Positions 52,816-62,046 of a DNA stretch of 64,000 bases are shown here, piece by piece. The stretch comes from Pseudomonas sp. QTF5 (GTDB lineage Bacteria > Pseudomonadota > Gammaproteobacteria > Pseudomonadales > Pseudomonadaceae). Every line of letters begins with the position of its first letter. Positions within the stretch are counted from its first letter, which is position 1. The position numbers and the translations under genes were made by a program. The stretch covers positions 192,667-256,666 of the forward strand of contig NZ_AZRW02000003.1 in NCBI RefSeq assembly GCF_000512695.2. The letters are read 5' to 3'. A model generated the notes under the pieces. The model saw nothing but the letters and a program-made list of their open reading frames with translations, was not told the DNA's origin and did no database searches.

Positions 52816-53196
52816 ATGGCAAACCACGACATCACCTTTCTCCCCGACCCAGACCCGGAATCCATCTCCTCCGACGTCGCCGGTTTCGGCGGCCTGTTGG
52901 TCTCCACTCAAATCCCTACCCGCGCCGATGGCAGTCTGGAGCTGGGCGATATCGCCCTGCAGAGTGAATGCACCCTGCAAGCGCTCAAGGTAGCGTTGGA
53001 GCTAGCCGGCAGTTCGATGGATCGGGTTCTGCATCTGACCATTTACCTCACCGACATGGCCGACCGCGCCGCTTTCAACGAAGTCTACAAGCGCTTCTTC
53101 GCCAAGCCGTGGCCGGTTCGCGCCGCCGTTGGCGTGGCGTCCCTGGCGGTCGAAGGGATGCGCGTGGAAGTCACCGCGATGGCGGCCAAGGGCTGA
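52816..53196 (+). CDS. RidA family protein
   Basis: The 126-residue protein has the RidA/YjgF fold (GFGGLLVSTQIPTRADGSL, LALEL-type helix LQALKVALELAGSSMDRVLHLTIYL, RAAVGVASLAVEGMRVEVTAMA). RidA proteins hydrolyse reactive enamines and imines released by PLP enzymes. The catalytic Arg appears as PWPVRAAVGV. It has a GAGATCCCCC upstream. It is divergent from the LysR remnant, its probable former regulator. Confidence 0.87.
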   Translation: MANHDITFLPDPDPESISSDVAGFGGLLVSTQIPTRADGSLELGDIALQSECTLQALKVALELAGSSMDRVLHLTIYLTDMADRAAFNEVYKRFFAKPWPVRAAVGVASLAVEGMRVEVTAMAAKG

Positions 53197-53293
53197 GTCT
53201 GCGGACATGTCCGGTGGCCCTGCTCCAACGAGTGTCCACCACCGGGCATCACTCATTCAGGGAGATCCTCACCGGTACGCAAAAAAGCAGTGA

Positions 53294-54277
53294 TTATTTA
53301 ACGAGCCGTTTTTCCTTGGAAGGCCTGTAGCCGAAGTACGAGCTATAGCACTTGCTGAAATGACTGGGCGACACAAAGCCACAGGCAACCAACACGTCTA
53401 CCTGTGACAGCTCTGTGTGCTGGAGAAGTCGACGCGCTTCAGTGATGCGCAGCTCCATGTAATATCGCTGCGGGGTTGTCCCGAGCTGTTCCTTGAACAA
53501 GCGCTCGAGTTGTCGCCGGGAACGACCCGCGTAGACCGCCAGCTGCTCCAGCTCCAAAGGCTCTTCGAGGTTGGCATCCATCAGCTTGACCACCTCTCGC
53601 AACGGCGCGCTCACACAAATATTTTCAGCCGGTTTGATGCGCCTATAGCGAGACTCTTCGAAAGCAAGAATGTCCTCGATACCCTCGACCAGGGCTTTAT
53701 CGTGTAGTTCTTTGATCCAGTCCAACGCCATATGAAATGCCCCAGAGGGGCTGGAAGCGGTGAGCCGGTCTCGATCGATGACATAGGGCTCACTGGTGAC
53801 ATGCGTCGCCTTGGAGATTTCCGCGAGTGCGGGACGATGTTCGGGGTGAATGGCGCAACGGTATCCATCGAGCAAGCCTGCGCTGCCCAGGAACCATGCA
53901 CCGTTCCACAACCCCGCCAGACTGACGCCCTGATCTGCCGCCGCTCGCAACAGGCTGATGAACTCATCCGTCGCCTTCAGTTCTGTCCTGTAGCCGCCGC
54001 AAATGACCAGCAGGTCCAGGTTGTGAATCGCTGAAGAATCGATGCGTGCATCCGGCCGAATGACCAGGCCCAGGTCGCTGATGACCTCCCCCTCATTCAA
54101 GCCGAACGTTCGGGAAGAGAACAACCCGGGGCGCAGAAGATTCGCGGTGACAATCGTGTCCAGTGCTTGCGTGAACGCGGGCAGCGAGAAATGCTCGAGC
54201 AGCAAAAAGCCTGCCCGAGTCATTCGAGCAGGCTCGCCAGTGTTTTCATTCAGATAGCGGAGGTTTTTTCCTTTCAT
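53294..54277 (-). CDS. GlxA family transcriptional regulator (DJ-1/PfpI-AraC)
   Basis: The protein of 327 residues has a DJ-1/PfpI-like N-terminal domain (FLLLEHFSLPAFTQALDTI, NLDLLVICGGY, GVSLAGLWNGAWFLGSAGLL). It ends in an AraC-type double HTH (LEQLAVYAGRSRRQLERLFKEQLG, VACGFVSPSHFSKCYSSYFG). GlxA proteins in Pseudomonas sense quaternary amines, arginine or similar ligands. In the usual amidase-like position the motif is LWNGAW rather than a nucleophilic Cys. The ATG at 54277 is used. One at 54223 (MTRAGFLLLEHF) gives a shorter form that is also plausible. Target unknown. Confidence 0.87.
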   Translation of the reverse strand: MKGKNLRYLNENTGEPARMTRAGFLLLEHFSLPAFTQALDTIVTANLLRPGLFSSRTFGLNEGEVISDLGLVIRPDARIDSSAIHNLDLLVICGGYRTELKATDEFISLLRAAADQGVSLAGLWNGAWFLGSAGLLDGYRCAIHPEHRPALAEISKATHVTSEPYVIDRDRLTASSPSGAFHMALDWIKELHDKALVEGIEDILAFEESRYRRIKPAENICVSAPLREVVKLMDANLEEPLELEQLAVYAGRSRRQLERLFKEQLGTTPQRYYMELRITEARRLLQHTELSQVDVLVACGFVSPSHFSKCYSSYFGYRPSKEKRLVK

Positions 54278-54565
54278 GCCTCCGCTGAATTGACGTCGTT
54301 CGATCAATGTTCGACCCACTCGGCTACGTTAACCAACCTGTCATTTGGTGCGCTAATAAAGCGTCATGCTACCTGCAGAAGCTCAAAAATCCCTAGCACC
54401 ATTATGCGACCGATCAGGCTAGTTGAAAGCCGTGACGAAGCGGGTCTTTATCATCGACGAAAATCGTATTGTGGCCGGTGATCCGGGCCCAGCCACAAAT
54501 ACTTGAAAACCCGAACTCCCTCCATACCGCTGTATCTAATGTGTAGGCCAATGGAGGTGAGCGAA

Positions 54566-54784
54566 ATGAACAATGATGATGTTAATGACGACGAATCAGA
54601 AACGACCTCGAACGTCCCGCCTGCCGATACGTCGGGCAAACCCGTCGATGTGGTCGAAAGAGAGCTTGAGGACAGCGACAGTGACGCCGAAAGTTTAGAT
54701 GAAGCGCGAAACCAGGAGCGGGAGGCTGAAGAACTCCGGCGAAAAGTAGCGGAGATAGAACGTAAAGTGGCGGACGGTAATTAG
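54566..54784 (+). CDS. acidic hypothetical 72-aa protein
   Basis: The product is very acidic in its first half (NNDDVNDDESETTSN) and ends in a predicted coiled coil (QEREAEELRRKVAEIERKV). The ATG at 54566 follows GGAGGTGAGCGAA. No family is recognised. It is probably a soluble disordered-plus-coiled-coil protein. Confidence 0.6.
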   Translation: MNNDDVNDDESETTSNVPPADTSGKPVDVVERELEDSDSDAESLDEARNQEREAEELRRKVAEIERKVADGN

Positions 54785-55029
54785 CAAAATGCCGGAGGGG
54801 CGAGAGACATCATGATGCAGATGCTGGCCGAGGGTGATCTCACAAACGGGGTTATGCGCTCCGATATTTGACCGCTTTGAGTTTTGGATTCAACCGGTCG
54901 ATGCAACAGATTGCAATTGGGCCAAAACCGGTCAATATCGCTCCTTTCGTCTACCCTCACAAAGCGCCAGCAGCATCGGCTTGTGTCAGGCGCCTCGACA
55001 TTCTTTCGTTAATACACCGGAGATCTTCC

Positions 55030-55881
55030 ATGCTCAAGCGCACCCTGGCAATGACTGCCTGCTTGACTCTGTCATTTTGCACCCTGTTGGCGCAGGCCGC
55101 CGACACCCTGAAAGTCAGCGCGATTCCCGATGAAGCCCCTACCGAACTGCTCCGCAAGTTCAAGCCGCTTGGCGCCTATCTGGAACAACAGTTGGGCATG
55201 AAGGTCGAGTTCGTGCCCGTAAGCGACTATCCGGCCGTGGTCGAGGCGCTGGCCACCGACCGCATCGACCTGGCCTGGCTGGGCGGCTTCACGTTCGTGC
55301 AGGCACGCCTGAAAACCGGCAATGCCATTCCGCTGGTACAGCGCGAACAGGACGCCCAATTCACCAGCAAATTCATCACCGCCGACCCTGCCGTCAAGTC
55401 CCTCGCCGATCTCAAGGGCAAGACCTTTGCATTCGGCTCGGTGTCCTCCACGTCGGGCAGTCTTATGCCGCGCTACTTTATGCTCAAGGACGGCATCAAG
55501 CCTGAAACTTACTTTAGTCGCGTGGGCTACTCCGGCGCCCATGACGCCACTGTCGCCTGGGTCCAGGCCGGCAAAGTGGACGCCGGGGTACTGAACGCCA
55601 GCGTGTGGGAAAAACTGGTCGCTGCCGGCAAGGTCGACACCACCAAAGTCAGAGTGTTTGCGACCACTCCGGCCTACTTCGACTACAACTGGACGGTGCG
55701 CGGAACCCTCGACCCAGCGCTGGCGGCCAAGATTAAGGCAGCCTTCCTGGCTCTCGATCCGGCGAAGCCTGCGGACAAGGAAATTCTGGATCTGCAGGCC
55801 GCCAGCCAGTTCATCGAAACCAAACCTGAGAACTATAAGGGCATCGAGGAAGCCGCCCTCGCCGCCGAACTGCTCAAATGA
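55030..55881 (+). CDS. PhnD-like ABC substrate-binding protein (putative selenate/phosphonate)
   Basis: The 283-residue periplasmic binding protein has a signal peptide ([18 protein letters not shown]). The PhnD-type fold is shown by [29 protein letters not shown] and [22 protein letters not shown]. Close Pseudomonas relatives carry the name putative selenate ABC transporter binding protein. Phosphate, phosphite, phosphonate and selenate are all possible ligands. It overlaps the ATPase gene by 4 bp and leads the operon. Confidence 0.83.
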   Translation: MLKRTLAMTACLTLSFCTLLAQAADTLKVSAIPDEAPTELLRKFKPLGAYLEQQLGMKVEFVPVSDYPAVVEALATDRIDLAWLGGFTFVQARLKTGNAIPLVQREQDAQFTSKFITADPAVKSLADLKGKTFAFGSVSSTSGSLMPRYFMLKDGIKPETYFSRVGYSGAHDATVAWVQAGKVDAGVLNASVWEKLVAAGKVDTTKVRVFATTPAYFDYNWTVRGTLDPALAAKIKAAFLALDPAKPADKEILDLQAASQFIETKPENYKGIEEAALAAELLK

Positions 55882-56675
55882 CATTGCGTCTGACCCAGGT
55901 CAGCCTTACCCACGCCAACGGCGTTCAAGCGCTGCGTGGCGTGGACTTGCACATCGGTGCAAGCGAACAGGTCGCTATCATCGGCCCGTCCGGCGCGGGT
56001 AAGTCGAGCCTGCTCAATCTACTGGCCACCGCCCTGCGACCGGGTAGCGGCGAGCTGCAAGTGCTCGGCGAGCGAGCCTGGCAGCTTTCTGCCCGTCAGC
56101 GCCAGCGTCTGCGCGCGCGCATCGGCCTGATCCATCAGTCGCCTCCCCTGCCACCGCGCCAGCGTGTGGTCACCGCGGTTCTGGCCGGAAAGCTGGGTCA
56201 GTGGGGTTTGGGCAAGAGCCTGTTGAACCTGGTGCATCCACTGGATATTCCGGGCGCACGCGCGGCATTGGCCCGGCTGGACCTGAGTGACAAGTTGTTC
56301 GCGCAATGCCAGCAACTGTCCGGTGGGCAGCTACAGCGCGTGGGCATTGCCCGCGTGTTATATCAAGCACCCGAGGTGTTGCTGGCCGATGAGCCGGTAT
56401 CGGCCATGGACCCGGTGTTGGCCCAGCACACGCTCTCGGTGCTCTGTCGCCATGCCCGGCAGCACAACGTCACCCTGGTCGCCAGCCTGCATGCGGTGGA
56501 GCTGGCCCTGGCGCACTTTTCGCGCATCATCGGCTTGCGTGATGGACAGATCCTGTTCGACCTTGCGGCCAGCGAAGTCGACGGAGAGTTGCTCGACAAG
56601 CTCTACGCCAACGAACAACTGCAATCCCCACCGATTGCTCCGGCGCCCTTGAGTGTGCAGATTCCCCGATGCTGA
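55878..56675 (+). CDS. PhnC-like ABC transporter ATP-binding protein
   Basis: The 265-residue ATPase shows Walker [13 protein letters not shown], signature [13 protein letters not shown] and Walker [14 protein letters not shown]. These are typical of PhnC-type phosphonate/oxyanion importers. It starts inside the binding-protein stop codon (ATGA) and overlaps the next gene by 7 bp, so translation is coupled along the operon. Confidence 0.88.
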   Translation: MTLRLTQVSLTHANGVQALRGVDLHIGASEQVAIIGPSGAGKSSLLNLLATALRPGSGELQVLGERAWQLSARQRQRLRARIGLIHQSPPLPPRQRVVTAVLAGKLGQWGLGKSLLNLVHPLDIPGARAALARLDLSDKLFAQCQQLSGGQLQRVGIARVLYQAPEVLLADEPVSAMDPVLAQHTLSVLCRHARQHNVTLVASLHAVELALAHFSRIIGLRDGQILFDLAASEVDGELLDKLYANEQLQSPPIAPAPLSVQIPRC

Positions 56676-57496
56676 CCCGTGATACCCGAGATCCCGCCAC
56701 CCGGCCCCGCCTGCTGTTCACCTTGCTGGCCCTTGCCTTGCTGTGGCCGGGCATCCACTTCAGCGAGTTGGACCTCAGCGTGCTGGTGGCGAGTGACAGT
56801 CAGAGCGAGATGGGCCGGTTTGTATCAGCCTTCTGGCCACCGGCCCATGGCGAAGAGTTCATTGAGCTGTTGTTGCAAGCCACCCTGCAGACCTTGGCCA
56901 TCGCCACGGCCGGTATGGCCCTGGCGTTGCTGTTGGCAGTCCCCGCCAGCCTGTTGGCCAGCCGTGCTCTGTCGCTGTCTGCTGCCTCTCGCGCCGGCCA
57001 TCCGAGCTATTGGGGTCAGCTGCTGCGTTGGCCTGTACGTGGTTTACTGATCTTCCTGCGCAGCGTGCCGGAAATCGTCTGGGCCCTGCTGTTCGTGCGC
57101 GCCGTCGGCCTCGGTCCGACTGCCGGGGTACTGGCCATTGCCATTACCTACAGCGGCATGCTGGGCAAGGTCTACGCGGAAATTTTCGAGTCGGTCGACC
57201 AGCGTCCGGCCCACGCGCTACTGCAATCGGGCAGCGGTCGGCTCGCAGCCTTTTTCTACGGGATCCTGCCCAATGTCGCTGCGGAACTGCTCTCGTACAC
57301 GGTGTACCGCTGGGAATGCGCAATCCGCGCCTCGGTGGTGATGGGCTTTGTCGGTGCCGGCGGTCTGGGCCAGCAAATGGATCTGTCGTTGCGCATGTTC
57401 GCCGGCGGTGAAGTGGCCAGTTTGTTACTGACGTTTCTCGTACTGGTGCTGCTCGCCGATCAACTCAGCCGACTGCTACGCTGGAGGCTGACATGA
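56669..57496 (+). CDS. PhnE-like ABC transporter permease (first copy)
   Basis: The 275-residue inner-membrane permease has membrane helices and an EAA-type motif ([22 protein letters not shown]). It ends in [24 protein letters not shown], a PhnE hallmark. It overlaps the second permease gene by 4 bp. The two presumably form a heterodimer. Confidence 0.88.
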   Translation: MLTRDTRDPATRPRLLFTLLALALLWPGIHFSELDLSVLVASDSQSEMGRFVSAFWPPAHGEEFIELLLQATLQTLAIATAGMALALLLAVPASLLASRALSLSAASRAGHPSYWGQLLRWPVRGLLIFLRSVPEIVWALLFVRAVGLGPTAGVLAIAITYSGMLGKVYAEIFESVDQRPAHALLQSGSGRLAAFFYGILPNVAAELLSYTVYRWECAIRASVVMGFVGAGGLGQQMDLSLRMFAGGEVASLLLTFLVLVLLADQLSRLLRWRLT

Positions 57497-58260
57497 ATCG
57501 CCTGATCAATCTGGCACTGCTGCTCTGCATCGGCGCCGCGGTGATCGCCTCGTTCAGCTACCTGGGCATCGACCTCGGTGAGCTGGGCGGCACCGGCAAT
57601 TTGAAGCAGATGGGCGCTTATGCGCAGCGCTTTCTCAGCCCGGACCTGAGCCCCGGCCATCTGCAAGCCATCGGCCACGGCGCCCTGGAAACCATTGCCA
57701 TGTCCGCCCTTGGCACCCTGCTCGCGGCGGTACTCGGTCTGCTATTGGCATTGCCCGCGGCCGGGCGCTTCGGCTGGCCATTGCAGAGCGCATCGCGCCT
57801 GGTGCTCAACGCCTTGCGCGCGGTGCCGGAACTGGTGTGGGCCGCGTTGATGGTCCTTGCCGCCGGTCTCGGCCCCAATGCCGGTACCCTGGCATTAGCC
57901 CTGCACACCACCGGCGTACTTGGTCGGTTGTTCGCCGAAGCGCTGGAAAACACCCCACCAGAACCCGCCGAAGCCATTCGCCTGCAGGGCGGCAACCCCG
58001 TATGGGCTTTCTGTTACGGCACACTGCCCAACCTGTTGCCGCAGCTACTGGCCTACGTCCTGTACCGCTGGGAAAACAATATCCGCATGGCCAGTGTGCT
58101 CGGCTTCGTCGGCGCAGGTGGTTTGGGCCAAATGCTCTATGTCAGCCTCAGCCTGTTCCAGGAAGCGCAAGCCAGCACGGTAATTCTGGCCATGCTGTTA
58201 CTGGTATTCGCCGTCGATACATTGAGCAGTTGGAGCCGTCAACGCTGGGTCAAGGCTTGA
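57493..58260 (+). CDS. PhnE-like ABC transporter permease (second copy)
   Basis: The 255-residue permease has the corresponding EALENTPPEPAEAIRLQGG segment and [24 protein letters not shown]. It is paralogous to the first. Split PhnE pairs are common in this transporter type. It is the last gene of the importer operon. Confidence 0.88.
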   Translation: MNRLINLALLLCIGAAVIASFSYLGIDLGELGGTGNLKQMGAYAQRFLSPDLSPGHLQAIGHGALETIAMSALGTLLAAVLGLLLALPAAGRFGWPLQSASRLVLNALRAVPELVWAALMVLAAGLGPNAGTLALALHTTGVLGRLFAEALENTPPEPAEAIRLQGGNPVWAFCYGTLPNLLPQLLAYVLYRWENNIRMASVLGFVGAGGLGQMLYVSLSLFQEAQASTVILAMLLLVFAVDTLSSWSRQRWVKA

Positions 58261-58301
58261 CTGCTTTCGGCGCCCGGCAATCGTTCAGTGGGTCTTCGAA
58301 G

Positions 58302-58376
58302 CTATGCGAACCCGAGGAACGACAAGATAACCACGACGATCACAATTACCCCAACGATGTAGATGATGTTGTTCAT
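58302..58376 (-). CDS. 24-aa single-helix membrane protein
   Basis: A minus-strand ATG at 58376 with a GAGAGGTGG ribosome site encodes MNNIIYIVGVIVIVVVILSF plus four residues. The sequence is one membrane helix resembling a tiny protein conserved in Pseudomonas. Confidence 0.65.
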   Translation of the reverse strand: MNNIIYIVGVIVIVVVILSFLGFA

Positions 58377-58542
58377 GAAGGCCACCTCTCAACCTGGACA
58401 GGACTGCGACGCGAGGATGCTACAAATACAAGGTACTGCACCTTTGCGCGCAATTCCATTCGGAACACACAGAGGCCCCGCTCTCGCCGAAACCTTGGTT
58501 TGACGCTGGGGCAAAGGGGACGGATTCATTTCCCTGAACGGA

Positions 58543-58992
58543 CTACTCCGAAACCACCGCGGTGCCTAACGACTTTCGTAGATAGGCTGCCGACGCAGGA
58601 CACAAATGCTTGAACTGGGCGGTTTGACGAATAGCGAGCGGCGCTTCATCCCTATCGAAAATTTCATACCCATTGGTTGTAAAAAATCCAGTAGCGCTTT
58701 GAGTTAGCAAGTGCAACCGAAGCGCACCCTGGGAAGCAGCATATCGTTCCAGCTCAGACAGCACAGCTTTGCCCAGCCCTTTCCCGCGATACAACTCACA
58801 AACGACCAGTGAGCGAAGCAGCATGTCTTGACCAGCCCCCTCCAGACCACCGTACGCGATCCATTTTCCGTCCATCTCAAAACGGAAAAACTGCCGACCC
58901 GGGTCGCTTACATCATCAAAGGGCAATGCTGCTTGACTCAGAGCCTCACGGAGCTGAATCAATCCGTTCGCCTCGATTTTAAACATCTGCAT
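58543..58992 (-). CDS. arsN2: ArsN2-like GNAT N-acetyltransferase
   Basis: The 149-residue GNAT protein has the acetyl-CoA loop (LLRSLVVCELYRGKGLGKAVLSELE) and an ArsN2-type C-terminus (FKHLCPASAAYL). ArsN-type enzymes acetylate organoarsenicals, and some act on other amines. The ATG at 58992 (MQMFKIEANG) is chosen, because the upstream extension from 59139 lacks homology. No arsenic operon is adjacent, so the role is uncertain. Confidence 0.75.
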   Translation of the reverse strand: MQMFKIEANGLIQLREALSQAALPFDDVSDPGRQFFRFEMDGKWIAYGGLEGAGQDMLLRSLVVCELYRGKGLGKAVLSELERYAASQGALRLHLLTQSATGFFTTNGYEIFDRDEAPLAIRQTAQFKHLCPASAAYLRKSLGTAVVSE

Positions 58993-59240
58993 TATCAGCC
59001 CTTCTACAGCCGCCAAAGCCCTCAAGGCTAGCAGACTTGGCCGCTGCAGCATTGTCGCCTGTCGGCGACGCGGTATTGGCCGCGTTCTGTTGCCAAAGAC
59101 GAGGCCGCACCCTTTCTTCGATTGTGTTGATAGTAACAATCAGCATGAATACGTCGTTCGCCTACCAACTGGATGGCAGCTTGTTTGCGAGTTTTAAACA
59201 TCACTGTAATCACCACCCTCCATATCCCTGTGAGAATCCC

Positions 59241-59429
59241 ATGCAAGACTGGAAGCAAACTCGTAAAGACATCAACACTCGTCTGGTAGAGCTCAACGGC
59301 CTTTCTCCGGAAACGATGAAAGGCACACAACCGGGAGACGAGATAGGCTCTCGTCAGCCCATACGCGGGAATAAAATTCAGGAGGTGAGCGATAAGCGGC
59401 TGGAGCCACTTACTTGGCCATCTGCATAA
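59241..59429 (+). pseudogene. truncated carboxymuconolactone decarboxylase-like gene
   Basis: The frame begins MQDWKQTRKDINTRLVEL and continues NGLSPETMKG, matching the start of CMD/AhpD-like proteins. After residue 28 homology is lost and the frame ends at 59429. It is probably a decayed gene. The flanks (59140-59240 and 59430-59567) hold only short open stretches, including a same-frame run after the stop (DSAQASSTAAVISSQLDQDK). Confidence 0.5.
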
Positions 59430-59567
59430 GACAGCGCTCAGGCTTCCTCGACCGCCGCAGTCATTTCATCTCAGCTCGATCAGGACAAGGCGAGCGCCGA
59501 CCTGTGGAATGCTGTGCTGGATGTCGCGCGTTCGCTTCTGGGTGAGGCGTGCCATGAGCTACATAGA

Positions 59568-59729
59568 TCAGCTCTCAGAAGAAATGATTGAGTCGTGACT
59601 GGATTCAGCAGCCAGCTTCAATCGGTCAGCTTTACTAATGTATTTGGACTTGCTTGGCGGTGCCAATTTGGCACTAGCCTTTTTGGCGTGAGCCTTTAAT
59701 AACTGCTTTATTTTTTTACGACGATTCAT
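59568..59729 (-). CDS. DUF2986-like 53-aa basic protein
   Basis: An ATG at 59729 starts a 53-residue protein (MNRRKKIKQLLKAHAKKASA, then KLAPPSKSKYISKADR). This fits the DUF2986 family of very small Lys/Ala-rich proteins. It may bind nucleic acid, but its role is unknown. The surrounding region is AT-rich. Confidence 0.75.
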   Translation of the reverse strand: MNRRKKIKQLLKAHAKKASAKLAPPSKSKYISKADRLKLAAESSHDSIISSES

Positions 59730-59840
59730 ATTTTTCTACTCGGTTTGTAAGCGCTTGAATGATATCAGCTTAAAATATTGGGCCTGGATGAAACACCCCA
59801 TCGGTTGCATCCAGCCTTTGGGGTGCGATTCATCAAGCCA

Positions 59841-60714
59841 TCAAGAGCGCCCTACGGAACCGGTGACCGGTAGATTTCCAAGCAATTTGAGCCCGGTACT
59901 CTTCACGAAAGCGTCATAGTCCATCGGTCTCTCGATGCGAGTTTCAGCGTTGGGTAGTACGTAGGCCCAGGCACGCTTGGACGACGCGTCGTAAACCAGC
60001 TTGAACAGGCGGGTCGGCACCCAGACCTTGTTGTCGCCGATGGTGGTGTGGCCTGAGTCAAAGAGCGGGCCGGTAAAGACAAAAACATTACCATCGGCTC
60101 GCTTGGCAAATTTCCTGACATCGGACTCGACCTTACTCCAGATCTTCCGGTTATTGGTTGGGTCTTGCGGCACCATGTTCGACAGTGCAAAGGATTGGGC
60201 CATTGCATTGGGGTTCGGTGCATCGGCTGCCGGGGATTGATGGCCGCGGTCCACAGCCGGATGTTGGCTACGGTAGTCGCTCAACTTCTGCCCGCCCACT
60301 CTTGGGGATGCGTGGGTCCGGGTAAAACTGGTTGGTGCGCTCCTCGCCTTTGGCATCCTGCAGCTGGGCGGCATTAAGGCGTTCGACCACTACCAATGGC
60401 GTCTTGCTGGTTTGCGAGTACAGCACCGCAAAGTTGTCGGAACACAGGGCCAGGGGTTTCATTGTTGCAGGCACAGTGGCCATGTTGATGGGTTTCGCAG
60501 CCGGGAACAGCTCTGCGCAGCCGTCAAACGATGCCTGTTTCTGTATGTTTGAATAGAGGCCCAGGGCCGCGCTCTGGCTGACCGAGCCGGAGCGGGATAC
60601 TTGTTCCTGATGCTGGGTGGGCGGTTTGAGGAGATCCAGCAGACTGCGGGCTTCTGCCCCGGTCGAGAGCAAAACAAGGGCCGACAGCCCAACTGCAATT
60701 TTGCGTAGGTGCAT
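59841..60714 (-). pseudogene. DNA/RNA non-specific endonuclease (EndA/NucA-like), frameshifted
   Basis: The first frame (60714-60268) encodes a signal peptide (IAVGLSALVLLSTGAEA) and a domain ending NQFYPDPRIPKSGRAE. From about 60288 homology continues one frame over as LSDYRSQHPAVDRGHQSPAADAPNPNAMAQ, including the DRGH catalytic motif, to 59841. Removing one A from GCAGAAGTTGAG restores GRAELSDYR, so a single-base insertion near 60285-60288 is the likely cause. The complete protein would be about 290 residues, secreted or periplasmic. It may be an inactive allele or a sequencing error. Confidence 0.75.
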
Positions 60715-61107
60715 GCTTTAAATCTTCGAATAGGATTGAGGGGTAAACGTACGACGAGTCCCGATTCACGGAACCAGGTGGAGGCGGTTGCTGATTAAAT
60801 TGCGGCAAGCATGCTTTCACTGTCCTTGATCAAAATGCCGATGCGGATCCGGTCGGTTCCGAGCAGTACGACTGCTGATGGTCGTTGCGGGATTTATTGA
60901 CCATCACAAGTCACTTTAGTGCTGAGTAGCGTTTACATTCGACTTACCAATGCTCGTCGAAGAAGCGACCGGTAGAGTACGGCCAGAAAGCTACCAGATC
61001 CGCGATAAACCCAGCCGAGGCCAGCAAGCCCGGGATATAGACATCGTGCTCAACGGCACAACAACCCCATGGGCAAACCCGATCATAGCGCTCTATGATT
61101 GAACCCC
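60715..61107. other. intergenic stretch
   Basis: This 393-bp gap contains no convincing complete gene. A minus-strand open stretch ending at 60944 (AVEHDVYIPGLLASAGFIAD) looks protein-like but has no start codon in a sensible position. It could be the tail of a lost YceK-type lipoprotein gene. Confidence 0.4.
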
Positions 61108-61509
61108 ATGACGACCTCTCTTCCGATCCGCCAACCCTGCCCGCCCGGAGCTTGCATCTGCGAGCGTGAGCCATTGCTGGAAACCCCCGGCGCGGATTTG
61201 CGCATCCTGAGCCTGACCCGGTCGGAGGAAAAGCGCTTGGTCGAGCGCCTGGAGAACCTCCAGAGCCTCGGCGATCTGGAGCGTCTGCAACGCAGGATGT
61301 ACGAGCAGTTGGGTCTGCGCGTGGAGATCGTCCCGGGCTTCAATGAAGTGCGCACCATGCGCGGCATCAACATCACCCTCGGCGAACTGCCGGGCCTGTG
61401 TCGCAAAACCCGTCAGTCGATTCCGGCGGCGATTCGACGCGGGTTGGAGAAGCGCCCGGAGATTGCCTACGAGCTGCTCAATGCCAACGACTTGTTGCGT
61501 GATGCCTGA
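61108..61509 (+). CDS. conserved hypothetical protein
   Basis: The 133-residue product starts MTTSLPIRQPCPPGACICER, with a CPPGACIC cluster that could bind a metal or form disulfides. It continues with helical segments (SLTRSEEKRLVERLENLQSL, RQSIPAAIRRGLEKRPEIAYE). No family is recognised. It is not preceded by an obvious signal peptide. Confidence 0.65.
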   Translation: MTTSLPIRQPCPPGACICEREPLLETPGADLRILSLTRSEEKRLVERLENLQSLGDLERLQRRMYEQLGLRVEIVPGFNEVRTMRGINITLGELPGLCRKTRQSIPAAIRRGLEKRPEIAYELLNANDLLRDA

Positions 61510-61721
61510 TGGTTTGCACTGTTATCCCGATATGTTCGTTTCAAATGCCCTGAAAGAGGATCAGCGGTCGTACGCAAAACGCGGGCCGCTGCTATGCCTT
61601 TTCATGGGAGAAAGGTTTTCAGGCCAGCCAGGATGGAGTTGGAAACACAGGCGTGACCGTGGCCCCGGCGCCAGCCAGGTGCGCGAAGATAAAGGTGCCA
61701 ATCCGTAGCAGGAGGTGGCAG

Positions 61722-62003
61722 ATGTTATTCATCGTCAGTTGGTCCATCAGTCCGCAACATCGTAATAGCGCGATCGAACGCTTTCTCAAGACCGGTGGCG
61801 CGCCACCTGCAGGCGTCAAGATGCTGGGGCGCTGGCACGCCGTCGGTGGCTCGAGTGGTTTTGGCATTGCAGAAGCCGATGATCCGGTGTCGATTCAGAA
61901 GTGGGTGCTGGAATGGAGCGACCTCATGAGCATGGAAGTCCACGCCGCATTGACCGATGAACAGGCGGCGCCGCTGCTGGCTACCGCACTCGGCAAGCAA
62001 TAG
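61722..62003 (+). CDS. DUF3303 family small protein
   Basis: The 93-residue protein (MLFIVSWSISPQHRNSAIER, GRWHAVGGSSGFGIAEADD) matches the DUF3303 pattern, a dimeric alpha-beta barrel-like fold. The ATG at 61722 has a GGAGGTGG site. Function unknown. It is convergent with ligD. Confidence 0.78.
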   Translation: MLFIVSWSISPQHRNSAIERFLKTGGAPPAGVKMLGRWHAVGGSSGFGIAEADDPVSIQKWVLEWSDLMSMEVHAALTDEQAAPLLATALGKQ

Positions 62004-62046
62004 TCGACGAGGCGGCGAGTGCCCTCGCCGCCTTCCTTCTGATTCA

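Noticed and set aside
59841..60714. Programmed frameshift in the nuclease gene
   Set aside because: There is no slippery heptamer at the site, and a one-base insertion explains the shift better.
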